From the NCBI GenBank assembly GCA_003024985.2, contig PXIH01S0005810.1: a DNA stretch of 14,568 bases; one strand, 5' to 3'. Source of the stretch: Euperipatoides rowelli. Lineage: Eukaryota; Onychophora; Udeonychophora; Euonychophora; Peripatopsidae. The position numbers were made by a program, and so were the translations under genes. Shown here one piece after another: positions 1 through 14,568 of the stretch. Numbering within the stretch: position 1 is the first letter of the stretch; each line of letters opens with the position of its first letter. Under the pieces are notes generated by a model. That model was given only the letters and a program-made list of their open reading frames with translations, was not told where the DNA came from and did not search any database.

Positions 1-1003
1 CAACTACCTTAAAATTAATAATTATTGGAGAAAATAGTAAAGGTGTACAAGTCAGTGACTTAATTTCACCTCTGTCATTAACATAACATAACATACTTGT
101 ATCAAATTACTTTAATCCAAGTGTACCGGTAGCCTTAATGTATTTTGAGTGTGATGAATTTGTTTACAAAATTTATAATTTCATTTTTTAAAATAAATCA
201 ATAAACTAGAAGTTTTATTCATATATTCAGTCATTGTTAAAGACTTATGTCTTGTTACAGAGAGATCAAGATGGAGGGATATTGTATATATTAGAAAATT
301 AATTTCGATGATTTAGTTAGATTAGTTAAAATAACATTACGGCAAAGTTTATTTATTGGTATTTCTGAAACTAAATAAATAAATAAAAGGTAGAATTAAG
401 CCAGTTAATTCAGTAGGCCTACCTGAAATTCTTTTGTATTTATCTGATATCATTATATATTTGCTTTTTTTTTTTTCTAAAGACAAACTTATAAAAATTA
501 AATGAAACAATACCAACTGATTATGGCTTCAGCAAATTAGTTGAAGTTTCAGGATCTTCATTTTCCCCAAAAAACGCAATAGTGTGATTCTAGCTATAAA
601 CATTATTATACATGCTAGGAATTAGTTCTAAATATTTGCTAGATTGCTACACAAATGCATAAAAGCCTTGGCTTGAAACACAAATAAATAAATGAAACAA
701 AACAATTCATACCATGCAGATTAGTTAGCAAGCGGAAGTATTCATATTTTCTGACGTCACATAAAACTTCTCGTAGTTTTCGCCTAACCTTTAGGCGTCA
801 GTTGTACGTCATTTAATAAGGTACCGTACTAAATACCAAAAAGGTTGTTAGTTGGATTTGCAATTATTTAAAAATAATTTTAAAATTCCTCAATAAAAAC
901 TAATTTATTCTATACAGTAGTTTATATACGGTACTATTTATTTTAAAGATTTATACGTACCGTATTTGTTTCTTTATTAATTGTATTTCCAGACTTGAAA
1001 TTT
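1..1003. other. AT-rich stretch, no gene seen
   Basis: I see no coding region. Small items only: a TAAA microsatellite near 371-387, the 10-bp palindrome GTAGGCCTAC at 413-422, and a short hairpin at 781-797 (CGCCTAA, loop CCT, TTAGGCG) close to ACGTCA motifs at 752-757 and 806-811. TACCGTA/TACGGTA motifs recur near 822, 928 and 958. Confidence 0.6.
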
Positions 1004-1176
1004 CAGTGAAGGACTGGGACAGGGGGGCCACTAGGAAATCAGGAATTTCCCGGAGGAGCTGATGCATTTTTTACAGTAACATTCTAAAAATTTTCCATGC
1101 CCATCCTCCCTTCCCAAGGGCTGGTAGATGGGTACCTACATTTCCCAGGATGATATCATGAGCCAGTCCAACCATG
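1004..1176. mobile_element. hAT-like non-autonomous DNA transposon (MITE)
   Basis: The left end CAGTGAAGGACTGG and the complement of the right end CATGGTTGGACTGG share GGACTGG at the same offset. The left end fits the CAGNG start of hAT elements. The flanks TGAAATTT (996-1003) and TGAAAAAT (from 1175) could be a degenerate 8-bp target duplication if the element ends at 1174. Its ends resemble those of the element at 9535-9719, suggesting one family. It has no coding capacity. Confidence 0.5.
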
Positions 1177-1305
1177 AAAAATTTGGAAAACCACCTTTTT
1201 TGTTAACAAGATGAAATTAATATTATTAGTATTAATTCCACCTAGACATATCAGGAACTTATATAAAACAAAAATATTATAGATCTCTCAGTGTTGATTT
1301 TTTGA

Positions 1306-1552
1306 TCAGATTCCGTTATCTGTCCACCAATATGGCTGATGGTAGAAAGTTGGAATTATCTAGATCAGCGCTCAGCAAAAGATTATTTCACCTCTAGATT
1401 ATCATAGGGTTCAGGGTTGCAGTAAGGTTAGGACTGTAAAGAAAATATACTAAAATCGGTGAGAAAAAATACTAATTCCACACGCTACTACGTTGTAGTT
1501 GTCACGCGACTCCTAATGCTAATTATGTTGGTGGGAAGATAACGGAATCTGA
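1306..1552. mobile_element. 247-bp element with 25-bp terminal inverted repeats
   Basis: TCAGATTCCGTTATCT at 1306-1321 recurs inverted at 1537-1552. Over 25 bp the arms match at 23 positions (1306-1330 with 1528-1552), ending in CCACCAA. The interior carries a G-rich core at 1407-1440, including GTAAGGTTAGGACTGTAAA, that is also present at 2967-3000 in reverse orientation. No target duplication is clear, so the superfamily is not assigned. No coding capacity. Confidence 0.75.
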
Positions 1553-1968
1553 CCGATTTTTGTAAACAGTCAAATTGAAAAAGTTAAAAAAAATGTTCAA
1601 TGATTGAAGTAGACATCTATAGATGAAATAAATTTTAAGAGGTTTAAATTCTAACCATAATACAAATCATGCTATTTTGTTCAATAATTATTTATTATTA
1701 GAGGTCATCCATAAACTGAATCACATGATGATGGGGGGGGGGGTAAAAGGGGGGGGCAGAATAAACATGTGAAGATGGTGGGATTGGGCTGAATGTGACG
1801 TCACAAAATTAAAAAAAAAAAAAAATGTTTTTATAGCAAATTAAATATATGCATATCAAAGTTTTCAGACCCTCGTGAGTACAGACATGAGTAGTACCAG
1901 ACCCCTGTTCATGTACATGTGCTTCACAATAACAACTTACAGACACTTCAAGAATGCATTAAATGAGA

Positions 1969-2561
1969 GGGCTAGTTTCAAAACCAGCAATCTCCACTTT
2001 TCAAAATTTTACACAAGAGCTTAAAAACTGTTGCACCATTTTGCCTTCCTTTCTTAGAGTTATTATTTGTTCAATTTAATTTATTTATAATTAAAATTTA
2101 AAATTCTATAGGTTTTAACTGTAAACCAAGTTAATATATAATTTCTATTTTAAATTTGGAGATTGCTGACTTTGAAATAATTACAGGGAGATTGTCAGAT
2201 TGGATCTAAGAGATTATGGAGATTGCTGAATTTGATCCAAACTGTTATTTCTTATAATTCTTAAAATTCTATAAAAGTGATATCATTATTATACAGGACA
2301 ATCAGTAATCCCATGCTCTGATTGGTCCATTTGGAGATTGATAAGTTTGAACCAACCAAATGGTGAATATTTCTGAATTTGATTTAGATAGCTATGTTTG
2401 TTAATAAAAATAAATTGGATATTATAACTTTTGAAGAAATAGAGTGTGGTATTAAGTGAGACTTAAATACCACACTCTATGTGGTATTTAATTCAAATGT
2501 ATCAATAATTCAAAATTTTTTTAAAAAAAAATGGAGATTGCTGAGTTTGAAACTAGGCCCC
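1969..2561. mobile_element. About 593-bp TIR element with internal copies of its own end
   Basis: The left end GGGCTAGTTTCAAAACCAGC and the complement of the right end GGGGCCTAGTTTCAAACTCA both continue into AGCAATCTCCA. The inner end motif, TGGAGATTGCTGA followed by TTTGA, recurs at 2157-2175, 2217-2235 and, degraded, 2332-2350, with a weaker match near 2186-2204, besides the right terminus at 2532-2550. Multiple subterminal copies are common in non-autonomous DNA transposons. No clean target duplication was found. An open frame overlapping the right end (2481-2753) is AT-rich and not believable as a gene. Confidence 0.7.
2441..2478. repeat. Inverted repeat (hairpin), 17-18 bp arms
   Basis: AGAGTGTGGTATTAAGT (2441-2457), a 3-nt spacer GAG, then ACTTAAATACCACACTCT (2461-2478). 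The arms are complementary except for one extra A. A third partial copy, ATGTGGTATTTAA, follows at 2479-2491. It lies inside the 1969-2561 element. Confidence 0.85.
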
Positions 2562-2657
2562 ACATTTGTTTTACTTTATCTTATAAAAATATATTTAAAA
2601 AAATTAAAATATATTTTATTTATTTATTTAATATTTATTTCATTTATTCTACATCCT

Positions 2658-2689
2658 TTTGAAGGACTAATAATTATTAGTCCTTCAAA
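2658..2689. repeat. Perfect 32-bp palindrome without spacer
   Basis: The left half TTTGAAGGACTAATAA (2658-2673) is followed at once by its exact reverse complement (2674-2689). It lies in AT-rich sequence 97 bp beyond the right end of the 1969-2561 element. No gene is nearby, so a transcription terminator role is not suggested. Confidence 0.95.
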
Positions 2690-2901
2690 TTACATATACT
2701 GTAGTATAATTCTTAATTTTTGTTGTACTGTGTATTATTTTCTTTCATTATAAGATTATCAAAGGATATCATTATATTAAAAAACAAATTTTCTCTGTGT
2801 GTCCCTCATTCCGAACTTAAATTGAATTTTCTCCCCAATTATTTGTCCAATTGACTTGCGTTTTTTTTTTTTTTTTGTGTTAGGTTTGTGGATAGGTTCA
2901 C

Positions 2902-3192
2902 GAGCGGTTAAAAACTTGAATCTGTTAATCCTCTTTTCTGTTTCTTAGCAGCCTTTTTTGTTGTTGTTTACAGTCCTAACCTTACCACAACCCTGAACCC
3001 TAACTCCAACTACGTATTAAACCCACTTTTCTCCAACCCTATGATGATGAAGGGGTGAAATAATTGATTTTTGATCGATTTTGATAATTTTGATCTAACT
3101 TCCGTAAAATCTACCGTAATGACAAAAATATATGTGCAGATGTTAAAAACGCGGTAAAAGTGAATAACAGTTCCAAGAAGTTAACCGCTTCT
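2902..3192. mobile_element. About 291-bp element with imperfect inverted ends
   Basis: The left end GAGCGGTTAAAAACTTG (2902-2918), continuing AATCTGTTA, aligns with the complement of the right end: GAAGCGGTTAACTTCTTGG, then AACTGTTA (3165-3192). About three quarters of positions match. The interior carries the core shared with 1306-1552, here reversed (2967-3000, 32 of 34 positions identical), plus the flanking ATTATTTCACC and ATCATAGGGTT on the reverse strand. No coding capacity. Confidence 0.55.
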
Positions 3193-3216
3193 GATAGGTT
3201 CCATAGTGTAGACTGT

Positions 3217-3534
3217 AGACAATGAAAATAGATGGCCATTTTTTGGGGGGATGGGAAGGGGGCTAGGGAGGCCCAAAAATCAAATTTTTTTAAAATGTTC
3301 TGATTAAGTTGAAATTTGTGTAACCCTAGAGGTCTAGAATATATATGTAAAAGGTCAAGGTCCTAGGTGCTCACATGGGGGTGCTAGGGATGCCCCAAAT
3401 GAATTCCATCATTTTTGACAGGCTTTACTTATCAACATTACACAAACGTGAAATTTGGCATGTTGAGTAGGTTTCATAGAGAAGACAATCAAAATCGACT
3501 TGGCTATTTTTTGGGGGTATGGGAGGGGGGGGGG
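3217..3534 (+). repeat. Degenerate direct repeats, G-rich, period about 266
   Basis: AGACAAT followed by TGGC and ATTTTTTGGGG occurs at 3217-3249 and again at 3483-3516, a spacing of 266. A block with GCTAGGGA and GCCC recurs about 121 bp apart (3262 and 3383), and GAAATTTG about 139 bp apart (3311 and 3450), pointing to a decayed multi-unit repeat. Two G-quadruplex-like runs lie at 3245-3268 and 3513-3534. Short open frames here on both strands run through the repeat and are not credible genes. Confidence 0.55.
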
Positions 3535-3752
3535 AGCAAATAACATGGGAGTGTTTAGCATAGTTCCAAACATGACACAAAATTCTTTGACCCCCAAAAA
3601 AATTACCGTCGGGTTTCTACTAGTTCTAATTAATAAAATTATAAAGTTGGGATTTGATCATTATTTAATAATTTGGGGGCAACAATTATTGCTGTCTAAT
3701 AGACAGGCCCGATAAACGATGCCTATAACCCATAATTTAATTTATTTTTTAA

Positions 3753-3783
3753 TAAATTAATAGACCTAGTGTCTATTAATTTA
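3753..3783. repeat. Hairpin with 13-bp stem
   Basis: TAAATTAATAGAC (3753-3765), loop CTAGT (3766-3770), and the exact complement GTCTATTAATTTA (3771-3783). A smaller related palindrome, TGTCTAATAGACA, lies upstream near 3692-3704. Confidence 0.85.
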
Positions 3784-3789
3784 ATCAAT

Positions 3790-4317
3790 GTAGATGAGGA
3801 AAACAATCAGAGGAACATTTAAATAAATGATTATATACAGTATATAGCTTGTACTCTGTTTCCAGATAATCATAAACCGACTAAAACTCTAAGCCCGGTT
3901 TCAAACTAAAGTTTTTTTTAGACGGACAGACGGACGCTCCGCTGATTTAAAATTAACATTAACTATATTTAGAAGACTTACACAAATGAGATTTGAACCA
4001 CCAGCTGTGATTCAGCAGAACCACATTGGTTTTTGTCCGTCAGCACTCCGCTATTCCAACAGCCAAAAAAAAAAAAAAAAAAAGTTATCATAAAAAAGTA
4101 GCCTGTAACACTTAACAAATTGTTCCAGCAGCCCCCCAAATAAAATATATAAAAAAAGTGACTTGTAACATTTATTGGGGCATGTGACAACATGCATGTC
4201 TACTACAATATCCTAAATATATGTGGGTGTGGCACTTTGGCAAAAATTAAAAACTTATGAACATTGAAAAAAATTCAAAATATTTGGCACATCCAAATTA
4301 TGTCATATCTGCTCATA
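3790..4317. other. AT-rich stretch, no gene seen
   Basis: Only simple features are visible: a short GACGGACA-type repeat at 3920-3936, an A run at 4064-4083, and two similar blocks (AAAAAAGT, GCCTGTAACA at about 4093-4111 and AAAAAAGTGACTTGTAACA at about 4152-4170). The minus-strand open frame over this region is driven by the A run. Confidence 0.5.
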
Positions 4318-4951
4318 TTACCCAGAATTCATTGCTGAACAAATTCCCATAAAAAATTGGCTGCCAGCTTAAATTTTTCGAAAATGCCCAAAATGCATTG
4401 TGAATTGCGCACAATGTACTGCAAAAAACATGGCTCAAGATTCCCAAAGTTTTACGAATATGCAAATGAGATGACATCCGAAAATAGGAAATTTTCATTT
4501 TACAAAATAATGTCACCCAAAGCCATTTGCAATGCATTATGGGCAGTAGCATATGACAAAACTTTTTTTCGGGAGGGTGTTGTAAAAATATATTGATGAG
4601 CTTTTTTATTTATTTTTTTTGATTGTATGGACATTTTGCTAAGGAAAAAATGTAGATTTTTCATTCTAATTATTTTGATAAGCTTTTTTTTTATTTCATT
4701 TGGTTGTATGGACATTTTGATAAACATTAATCGATAATTCAAACTTGTACCATTATTAGAGATGGCTAAATTTATATTAAGTACCTACAGTTTTGGTTGG
4801 TCTAGTTTTTACAGGGGGGGGGGGGCGAAGGTTCAAACCCCCACATCACCCTACACCCTTGATTATGGGTAAAATTATGGGAATGTTCTGAAATTTTCAT
4901 GATATCAAACCCCAGTGCATTATGGGATAATTAGCAATGAATTCTGGGTAA
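4318..4951. mobile_element. 634-bp unit with perfect 19-bp inverted ends
   Basis: TTACCCAGAATTCATTGCT (4318-4336) recurs as its exact reverse complement at 4933-4951. After a short gap both arms also share CCCATAA. The interior has further GCATTATGGG motifs near 4533 and 4915, a tandem repeat of about 82 bp (4594-4721) and a G run. A related end, TTACCCATAATTCATTATAG, appears at 14365-14384. This suggests a non-autonomous transposon or foldback-type unit; no target duplication was identified. Open frames inside are short and lie on both strands, so I do not call them genes. Confidence 0.6.
4594..4721 (+). repeat. Tandem duplication, unit about 82 bp, 1.5 copies
   Basis: TGATGAGCTTTTTT at 4594 followed by GATTGTATGGACATTTTG at 4621 is repeated as TGATAAGCTTTTTT at 4676 and GGTTGTATGGACATTTTG at 4702. 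The minus-strand open frame 4500-4742 shows repeated KMSIQ peptides only because it reads this duplication. Confidence 0.8.
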
Positions 4952-6079
4952 AAGCATTGTTGTGTGGTTATTATTAAAACAGATAATTAAGTCATAGACT
5001 TCTACACCAAAACTCAATACTAATTATGACATAAATCTAAAAATATAATACCGGTAATACACTATGAAAATATACCAAAAACTCAAGACCTAAAGAGACA
5101 ATATCAGGTTCATAAATTTTCAAAAAATCAAATTATCAATAACTAAAACACGAGCAATGCAAATGTACAAGATCATTTTTAAAACTGTTCAAAGAGAAAA
5201 CTCTTTTATAAAGAGAGATAACTTATTCCATGGTCCAACAATGTGATATAGATATAAAAATATCAAGCTATATTTTTTGTAAATTCTCTGCCCAAAATAT
5301 ATTGATTGAAGAAATATGTTGAGCTAGGACCCTAAACTATCAAAGAAGTCGCAGAAAAATTGTTACACTGGGACCATAGAAATATAAAAATTAAATTTTC
5401 TCTGAGAGGACGTTGAGAGGGATAAATAATTCCTATAATACTCATTATTTCTTGGTATTGAATGTTTTTAAATCCTGATACTATTTTAGTATAAATTCTG
5501 GTTCTTTTGTTTAGGAACTCCACATCACACTTAGCCTACTCTTTATATGCCAAAAAACTCAACAATAATCCATCAAAGGCTGGAGCCTGGATATTAATTT
5601 AAAGAAGGAAATATTAATTTATTTTTACTGAAGGAGTTTTAATATAAAAATTGTGACATCTGAGATTTTTCCTATTACTCAAAATAAATACATATTAAAA
5701 AAAAAGTTTATCAATTTTTATCTTGTTCACCACTTCCTTATGTCTAATAAAAGCATAATAGTCTTAATAATAATAATAATATAAATTTTATTAACCTCAT
5801 ACAATGTTTAATCTCAATTTTTTTAAATACCTTTTAGTACAGGTACATACAGGTACATACATACAGGTATTTTCATATAATTTATGATTCCTGTCTCTTT
5901 ATAATTTTTATAAATATTTTGATTGTTTTTCACAAATTGTAGTAATATGGAGACGATATTTGTATCTGTAAAAAAGACTTTGCTTTATACTTTAACATAA
6001 TTCACTGTACTTAGTTTTAAATTAAAAATATCAAATATTACCTTTGCGTATATGTAATTGCCAAAGTTTAGTTAAGATT
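4952..6079. other. AT-rich intergenic stretch upstream of RPS15
   Basis: No gene is seen. It holds a TAA microsatellite (about 5764-5780), a 10-bp-period repeat built on ACAGGTACAT (5838-5869) and scattered A/T runs. The TAA microsatellite followed by ATAAATTTTATTAACCTCAT could be the tail of an old retroelement on the minus strand, but nothing coding supports it. Confidence 0.5.
5838..5869 (+). repeat. Short tandem repeat, period 10
   Basis: The unit TACAGGTACA is repeated with a small CATA insertion before the last partial copy. Confidence 0.75.
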
Positions 6080-6134
6080 GTTTCTGATTGGGAAATGGAC
6101 AACTAGCGCCATCATACGGGGTTTTGTGACTTGT
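6080..6134 (+). promoter_or_regulatory. Likely RPS15 core promoter
   Basis: The segment upstream of the TOP start has no clear TATA box. It shows an inverted CCAAT box (ATTGG, 6087-6091), about 45 bp upstream of the proposed start. GCGCCATCAT at 6106-6115 reads ATGATGGCGC on the other strand, similar to the YY1-type ATGGC site often found in ribosomal protein promoters. These are matches by eye in DNA of biased composition, so the factor assignments are tentative. Confidence 0.5.
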
Positions 6135-6162
6135 CCTTTTTTATTCTACTTTTTAAGGCACA
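6135..6162 (+). promoter_or_regulatory. RPS15 5'TOP start and 5'UTR
   Basis: CCTTTTTT at 6135-6142 is a C followed by an unbroken pyrimidine tract. This is the 5' terminal oligopyrimidine motif used by metazoan ribosomal protein mRNAs for mTOR/LARP1 translational control. It sits 21-28 nt upstream of the ATG, consistent with the very short leaders of this class. The exact start (6135 or 6136) is inferred. Confidence 0.7.
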
Positions 6163-11839
<5,677 letters not shown>

Positions 11840-11861
11840 TTTGTAAATATGTGTTTACCTG

Positions 11862-11867
11862 ATTAAA
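11862..11867 (+). terminator. RPS15 poly(A) signal ATTAAA
   Basis: ATTAAA, the commonest variant of AATAAA, lies 22 nt after the TAA. A T/GT-rich stretch at about 11888-11902 (TATGTTTTTTTGTATTC) suits the downstream element. Cleavage near 11880-11888 would give a 3'UTR of about 40-50 nt, typical of ribosomal protein messages. Confidence 0.7.
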
Positions 11868-11902
11868 AAAAAAGATAAATCTACTATATGTTTTTTTGTA
11901 TT

Positions 11903-13330
11903 CTTAACCAGATATTAAAAGTGAAAATTAAAATTATAATTATGTATAAACACAAAAATTAATTAGTTTTAAAAATCAATAATTGAAAAATAATTCTAGG
12001 CCTACATATGAAAATGAACAAGAGAAAATAATTTTTCTGCATGACAAACTATCAGCTGAGTAAAAGCTTCGTATGGAAAGAATAATGGAAGTTGCAAGAC
12101 ATATTGTATATGAGAGGTGTCAATAACATTGATCGTGGTCGACCGCGTAGTTTTTTTGTAGACCGCCAATAATGCTGTATATACTAAAGTCTCAATTTTC
12201 CAAAAACATTGAAAAATCAAAAATTAAAAAATATTTTTGTTTATACTAATATAATTACTGATTTTATAATTAAATACAGTAGTTGTACAGTTAATACATA
12301 TTTATATAACTTCTGCTTTTAATAAATAGTAAATAATTGCATAATAGTGATGACAACACTTGAACAACTTATTAACTTTAAATGCACGAGGGAAAAAAAT
12401 ATGAGCATTTAAAATTTTTTATATTATAAATTAATCATTTTATTGGCCAAAATGACCCTAATGATGATAATTAAAAGAAATCTCTTATTACATTTGAGTT
12501 AGTTTATAATTCAAATTGTTCGTTTAAAAAAAATGTAATTTGTTTTCTTTCTGTCTAAAAATATAAACATTCATTTAAAATGTAATAGTTGCTTGTTTCT
12601 AAAGAATATGAAGTGGCCCAAGTGTATATTAAACATCTTGTTTATAAAAATAACAGCAAATATAAAAATTCAATTCAATAATCAAAATTTGTCCATAATC
12701 TGTATTTTTAATTTCAGACACTTATAATCCCCCCCCCCCCAAACTAGGGAAATTGACAATGAAATGACCCCTACCACACCCTATAGCCCTCCACCCGTGG
12801 AATTTTTGAAAGATTGTGGATGGATTTTCTCTGTCGAAGTAGATGTGTAAAAATTAGTTGACTTACCTGCTGTACATATTGAGAGCTACATGAAGGGACA
12901 GTAATTTCCATGTCATCTATATAGTTTGTATGGGGAGGGGGGACTGGTAAACTCCACCCTTTAATGGAAAGCAGACCTGTAATAAAGCAGCAGTGTTGCT
13001 GGAGATTTAGAAACATTCTGCTTCCCCTACTTTTAGAAATCGATGCTTACTCCTCAAGAAAGGGTTTGGTTTTTATAATTAAAGTACAATTTAGATCAGG
13101 AGGGTTATCTGTTTCCTGGCCTGGTTTTATCTGGTCAACAAAACAGGAAATGAGTGATCAGAAAATACACAAATGAGAGATATAAATATGGTTAATTTTC
13201 GTAAAAAAAAAAATGTATTGTTAGAACTCTCATCATAGCAATCCTATAACAACATGTTGGCACTAGGAGATATTAACTAAATAGTTGCTTAAATAAAAGT
13301 TCCTTAAAGGTTATCGTGTAAGGAGGGGTT
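11903..13330. other. AT-rich 3' flank of RPS15, no gene seen
   Basis: It holds the TAGGCCTA palindrome at 11997-12004, a small GC patch at 12134-12175 (GTGGTCGACCGCG), a C run at 12729-12740 and G/C-rich patches at 12760-12800 and 12931-12960. The short open frames (12002-12220 minus, 12771-13016 minus, 12964-13176 plus) overlap each other or show no recognisable motif, so none is called. Confidence 0.5.
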
Positions 13331-13331
13331 T

Positions 13332-13685
13332 AGAATAAACATGGAGGTTTGAAATATCATGTCGCATAGCTTTTACAAAAATCAAATGTGTGTTGATTGT
13401 AAATTACTGTAAATACAAACATACCTGCCCTTGTATGTACAGACATTTACAGTAGCACCATACCCCCTCCCTGTTCATGTATTATGTGTTTTGCAAGAAT
13501 GGACACTTGGTTACTAGAATAAAAAGTGCATTAAAAATATTCATTTTACTTTATTTTAGAAAAAAAAATTAAAATTAAAGGGAGGGACAAAAAATGTTGA
13601 CAATGTCATAATATAGTATTAAATGTGACATTGTGATGAGGGGAGGGTACAAAATAATTTGTGTGATCTAGTTTATGGGTGATCC
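13332..13685 (+). mobile_element. Dispersed repeat, copy B
   Basis: The blocks AGAATAAACATG (13332-13343), GTACAGACAT (13438-13447), CTGTTCATGTA, GCATTAAA (13528-13535) and TTTTACTTTAT (13544-13554) match copy A near 1758-2579 in order and orientation. The right end GTGTGATCTAGTTTATGGGT (13661-13680), then GATCC, is the inverted counterpart of the left end of copy A, GGTCATCCATAAACTGAATC. The family therefore has terminal inverted repeats. This copy lacks the insertion that splits copy A. Confidence 0.6.
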
Positions 13686-13689
13686 ATTA

Positions 13690-14391
13690 AGACTGTCATG
13701 AAAGACTTGGTTTGATCTTACCAGAGATTGTAATATTCTGCAGCATCAAGACATGGCAGATCATCCAAGACAACTGCAACTGTGAACCTGCTGACAGTTG
13801 ATGGAAACAAGATGGAAAATACATGGTTGAGTGGACTGGGGGCCTGCATATAAGGTGTTAGCCCCAAATAGAACTTTGAAAACAAATTTGAAATTTTGGC
13901 GGAAGGTTGAGACCTACAGTAGATGTCATTGGATAGCTTTTATACACAATTCAGATATAAAAAAGGATTCAGGATCCTCTATTGGACTGGCTTAGTTTTA
14001 ATCCAATGAGATTATCATCTTTAATTAAATGGGATTTGAATTCTACATTGCTATTGCTCCAGTTTGTGTTTTATTTAATGCAGCTTGTAGGATAACATTT
14101 GAGTTGATAATTTAGCAAATTAGAACAAAGGTATATAATTTGAATCCACTGATTAAAATGTTAATAGAAGAAAATTTGCTTCTTTTTAATTGACAATTGT
14201 TCGCAGTTTGATTTTAAGCAGGACTTAACAGATCATAGTCTGTGCATGTTCAATTTCTCACGAGAATAATCCGAGCATCAGAAATTGGATGTTAATTAAT
14301 TCTGAGCATGTAGCTGCGGATAAGCTTGCTCTGACTTCAAGTTAAAACATTCGGATTTGGAGAATTACCCATAATTCATTATAGCAGCATG
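13690..14391. other. Unassigned stretch, no gene called
   Basis: A patch at 13734-13850 is richer in G/C than its surroundings and open in one frame for 39 codons, after an acceptor-like TTCTGCAG. I do not recognise the peptide and do not call an exon. The rest is AT-rich, with a short inverted repeat CAATTTCT/AGAAATTG at 14250-14287 and a TTACCCATAATTCATTATAG motif at 14365-14384 related to the ends of the 4318-4951 unit. Confidence 0.4.
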
Positions 14392-14568
14392 CAGTGCCGG
14401 ATTATCCATTAGGCTAAAAAGGCTTGAGCCTATGGGCCCCCAGAGACTAGGGGCCCCACATTATTTAATTTTTATAAACGACTAAAAAAAAAATTTAAAA
14501 GTCATGATGAGAATTTAAGTAAACAATAAATGCGAGTTCCTTGTTAAAAGCACAACAAAATTAGGTAT
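14392..14568 (+). mobile_element. Left end of a hAT-like element, cut by the window edge
   Basis: It begins CAGTGCCGGATTATCC, followed by paired GGCTAAAAAGGCTTGAGCC and GGGCCCCCAGAGACTAGGGG, a pattern typical of short hAT-derived repeats with a CAGNG start. The 8 bases before it are GCAGCATG; the matching right end and target duplication would lie beyond 14568. Confidence 0.5.

Larger units (their letters stand above)
1702..2600 (+). mobile_element. Dispersed repeat, copy A, interrupted by another element
   Basis: It begins with GGTCATCCATAAACT near 1703, then G runs (1733-1743, 1749-1756), AGAATAAACATG (1758-1769), GTACAGACAT (1879-1888), TGTTCATGTA (1906-1915) and GCATTAAA (1956-1963). The same blocks occur in the same order near 13332-13554. 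The match resumes after 2561 with TTTTACTTTAT (2569-2579), so the TIR element at 1969-2561 has split this copy. The GTCATCCATAAA end resembles a terminal motif I have seen in widespread invertebrate DNA repeats, but I do not assign a family. Confidence 0.6.

Noticed and set aside
2481-2753. 90-codon + strand frame with a hydrophobic peptide
   Set aside because: It spans the border of a TIR element and the 32-bp palindrome; the hydrophobic, Lys/Ile/Phe-rich residues follow from AT richness.
4357-4742. Overlapping open frames on both strands
   Set aside because: They lie inside the inverted-end unit; repeated peptides in the minus frame come from the 82-bp tandem duplication.
4829-4844. GGTTCAAACCCCC resembling a tRNA T arm
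   Set aside because: No acceptor stem, D arm or anticodon arm can be formed around it, and it follows a simple G run.
5764-5800. TAA repeat with ATAAATTTTATTAACC as a LINE tail
   Set aside because: No coding remnant or 3'UTR similarity beside it; a plain microsatellite explains it equally well.
12771-13176. Overlapping 81- and 70-codon frames on opposite strands
   Set aside because: No known motif, overlapping each other, and low-complexity Pro/Ser content from C- and G-rich patches.

Overview
This is AT-rich animal nuclear DNA carrying one recognisable gene, the whole of ribosomal protein S15 (RPS15, uS19) on the + strand. The gene runs from a 5'TOP-type start near 6135 to a poly(A) signal at 11862-11867. 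The assembled protein is 146 residues and close to vertebrate RPS15. Introns of 1542, 3315 and 379 nt, GT-AG splice sites and abundant transposon remnants show a metazoan. The protein, the intron placed directly after the ATG and repeated TAGGCCTA palindromes suggest a marine invertebrate deuterostome, perhaps an echinoderm. That placement is an inference and not proven.

Layout: 1-1003 holds nothing I recognise. 1004-5000 is a cluster of short non-autonomous DNA transposons and repeats: a hAT-like element (1004-1176), a TIR element (1306-1552), a repeat copy (1702-2600) split by a 593-bp TIR element (1969-2561), a 32-bp perfect palindrome (2658-2689), another TIR element (2902-3192), G-rich direct repeats (3217-3534) and a 634-bp inverted-end unit (4318-4951). 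5000-6080 is AT-rich with simple repeats. 6080-6165 holds the RPS15 promoter and exon 1. Intron 1 (6166-7707) has a possible LINE relic. Exon 2 is 7708-7796. Intron 2 (7797-11111) holds an exon-3-like fragment near its 5' end, a TIR element, a hAT-like element with a perfect 8-bp target duplication and a 5'-truncated LINE on the minus strand. Exons 3 and 4 are 11112-11346 and 11726-11839. After 11900 I see AT-rich sequence, a second copy of the 1702-2600 repeat (about 13332-13685), and the left end of another hAT-like element entering from 14392.

The gene is housekeeping: RPS15 is a 40S head protein near the decoding centre. Everything else is repeat biology. I found no operon, CRISPR array, tRNA, rRNA or convincing snoRNA, and no novel multi-gene system. 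The observations most worth checking are the in-frame exon-3-like relic in intron 2, the nested insertion whose near-empty site lies about 11.5 kb away, the 32-bp palindrome, and three small TIR elements with unlike ends but a common internal core.
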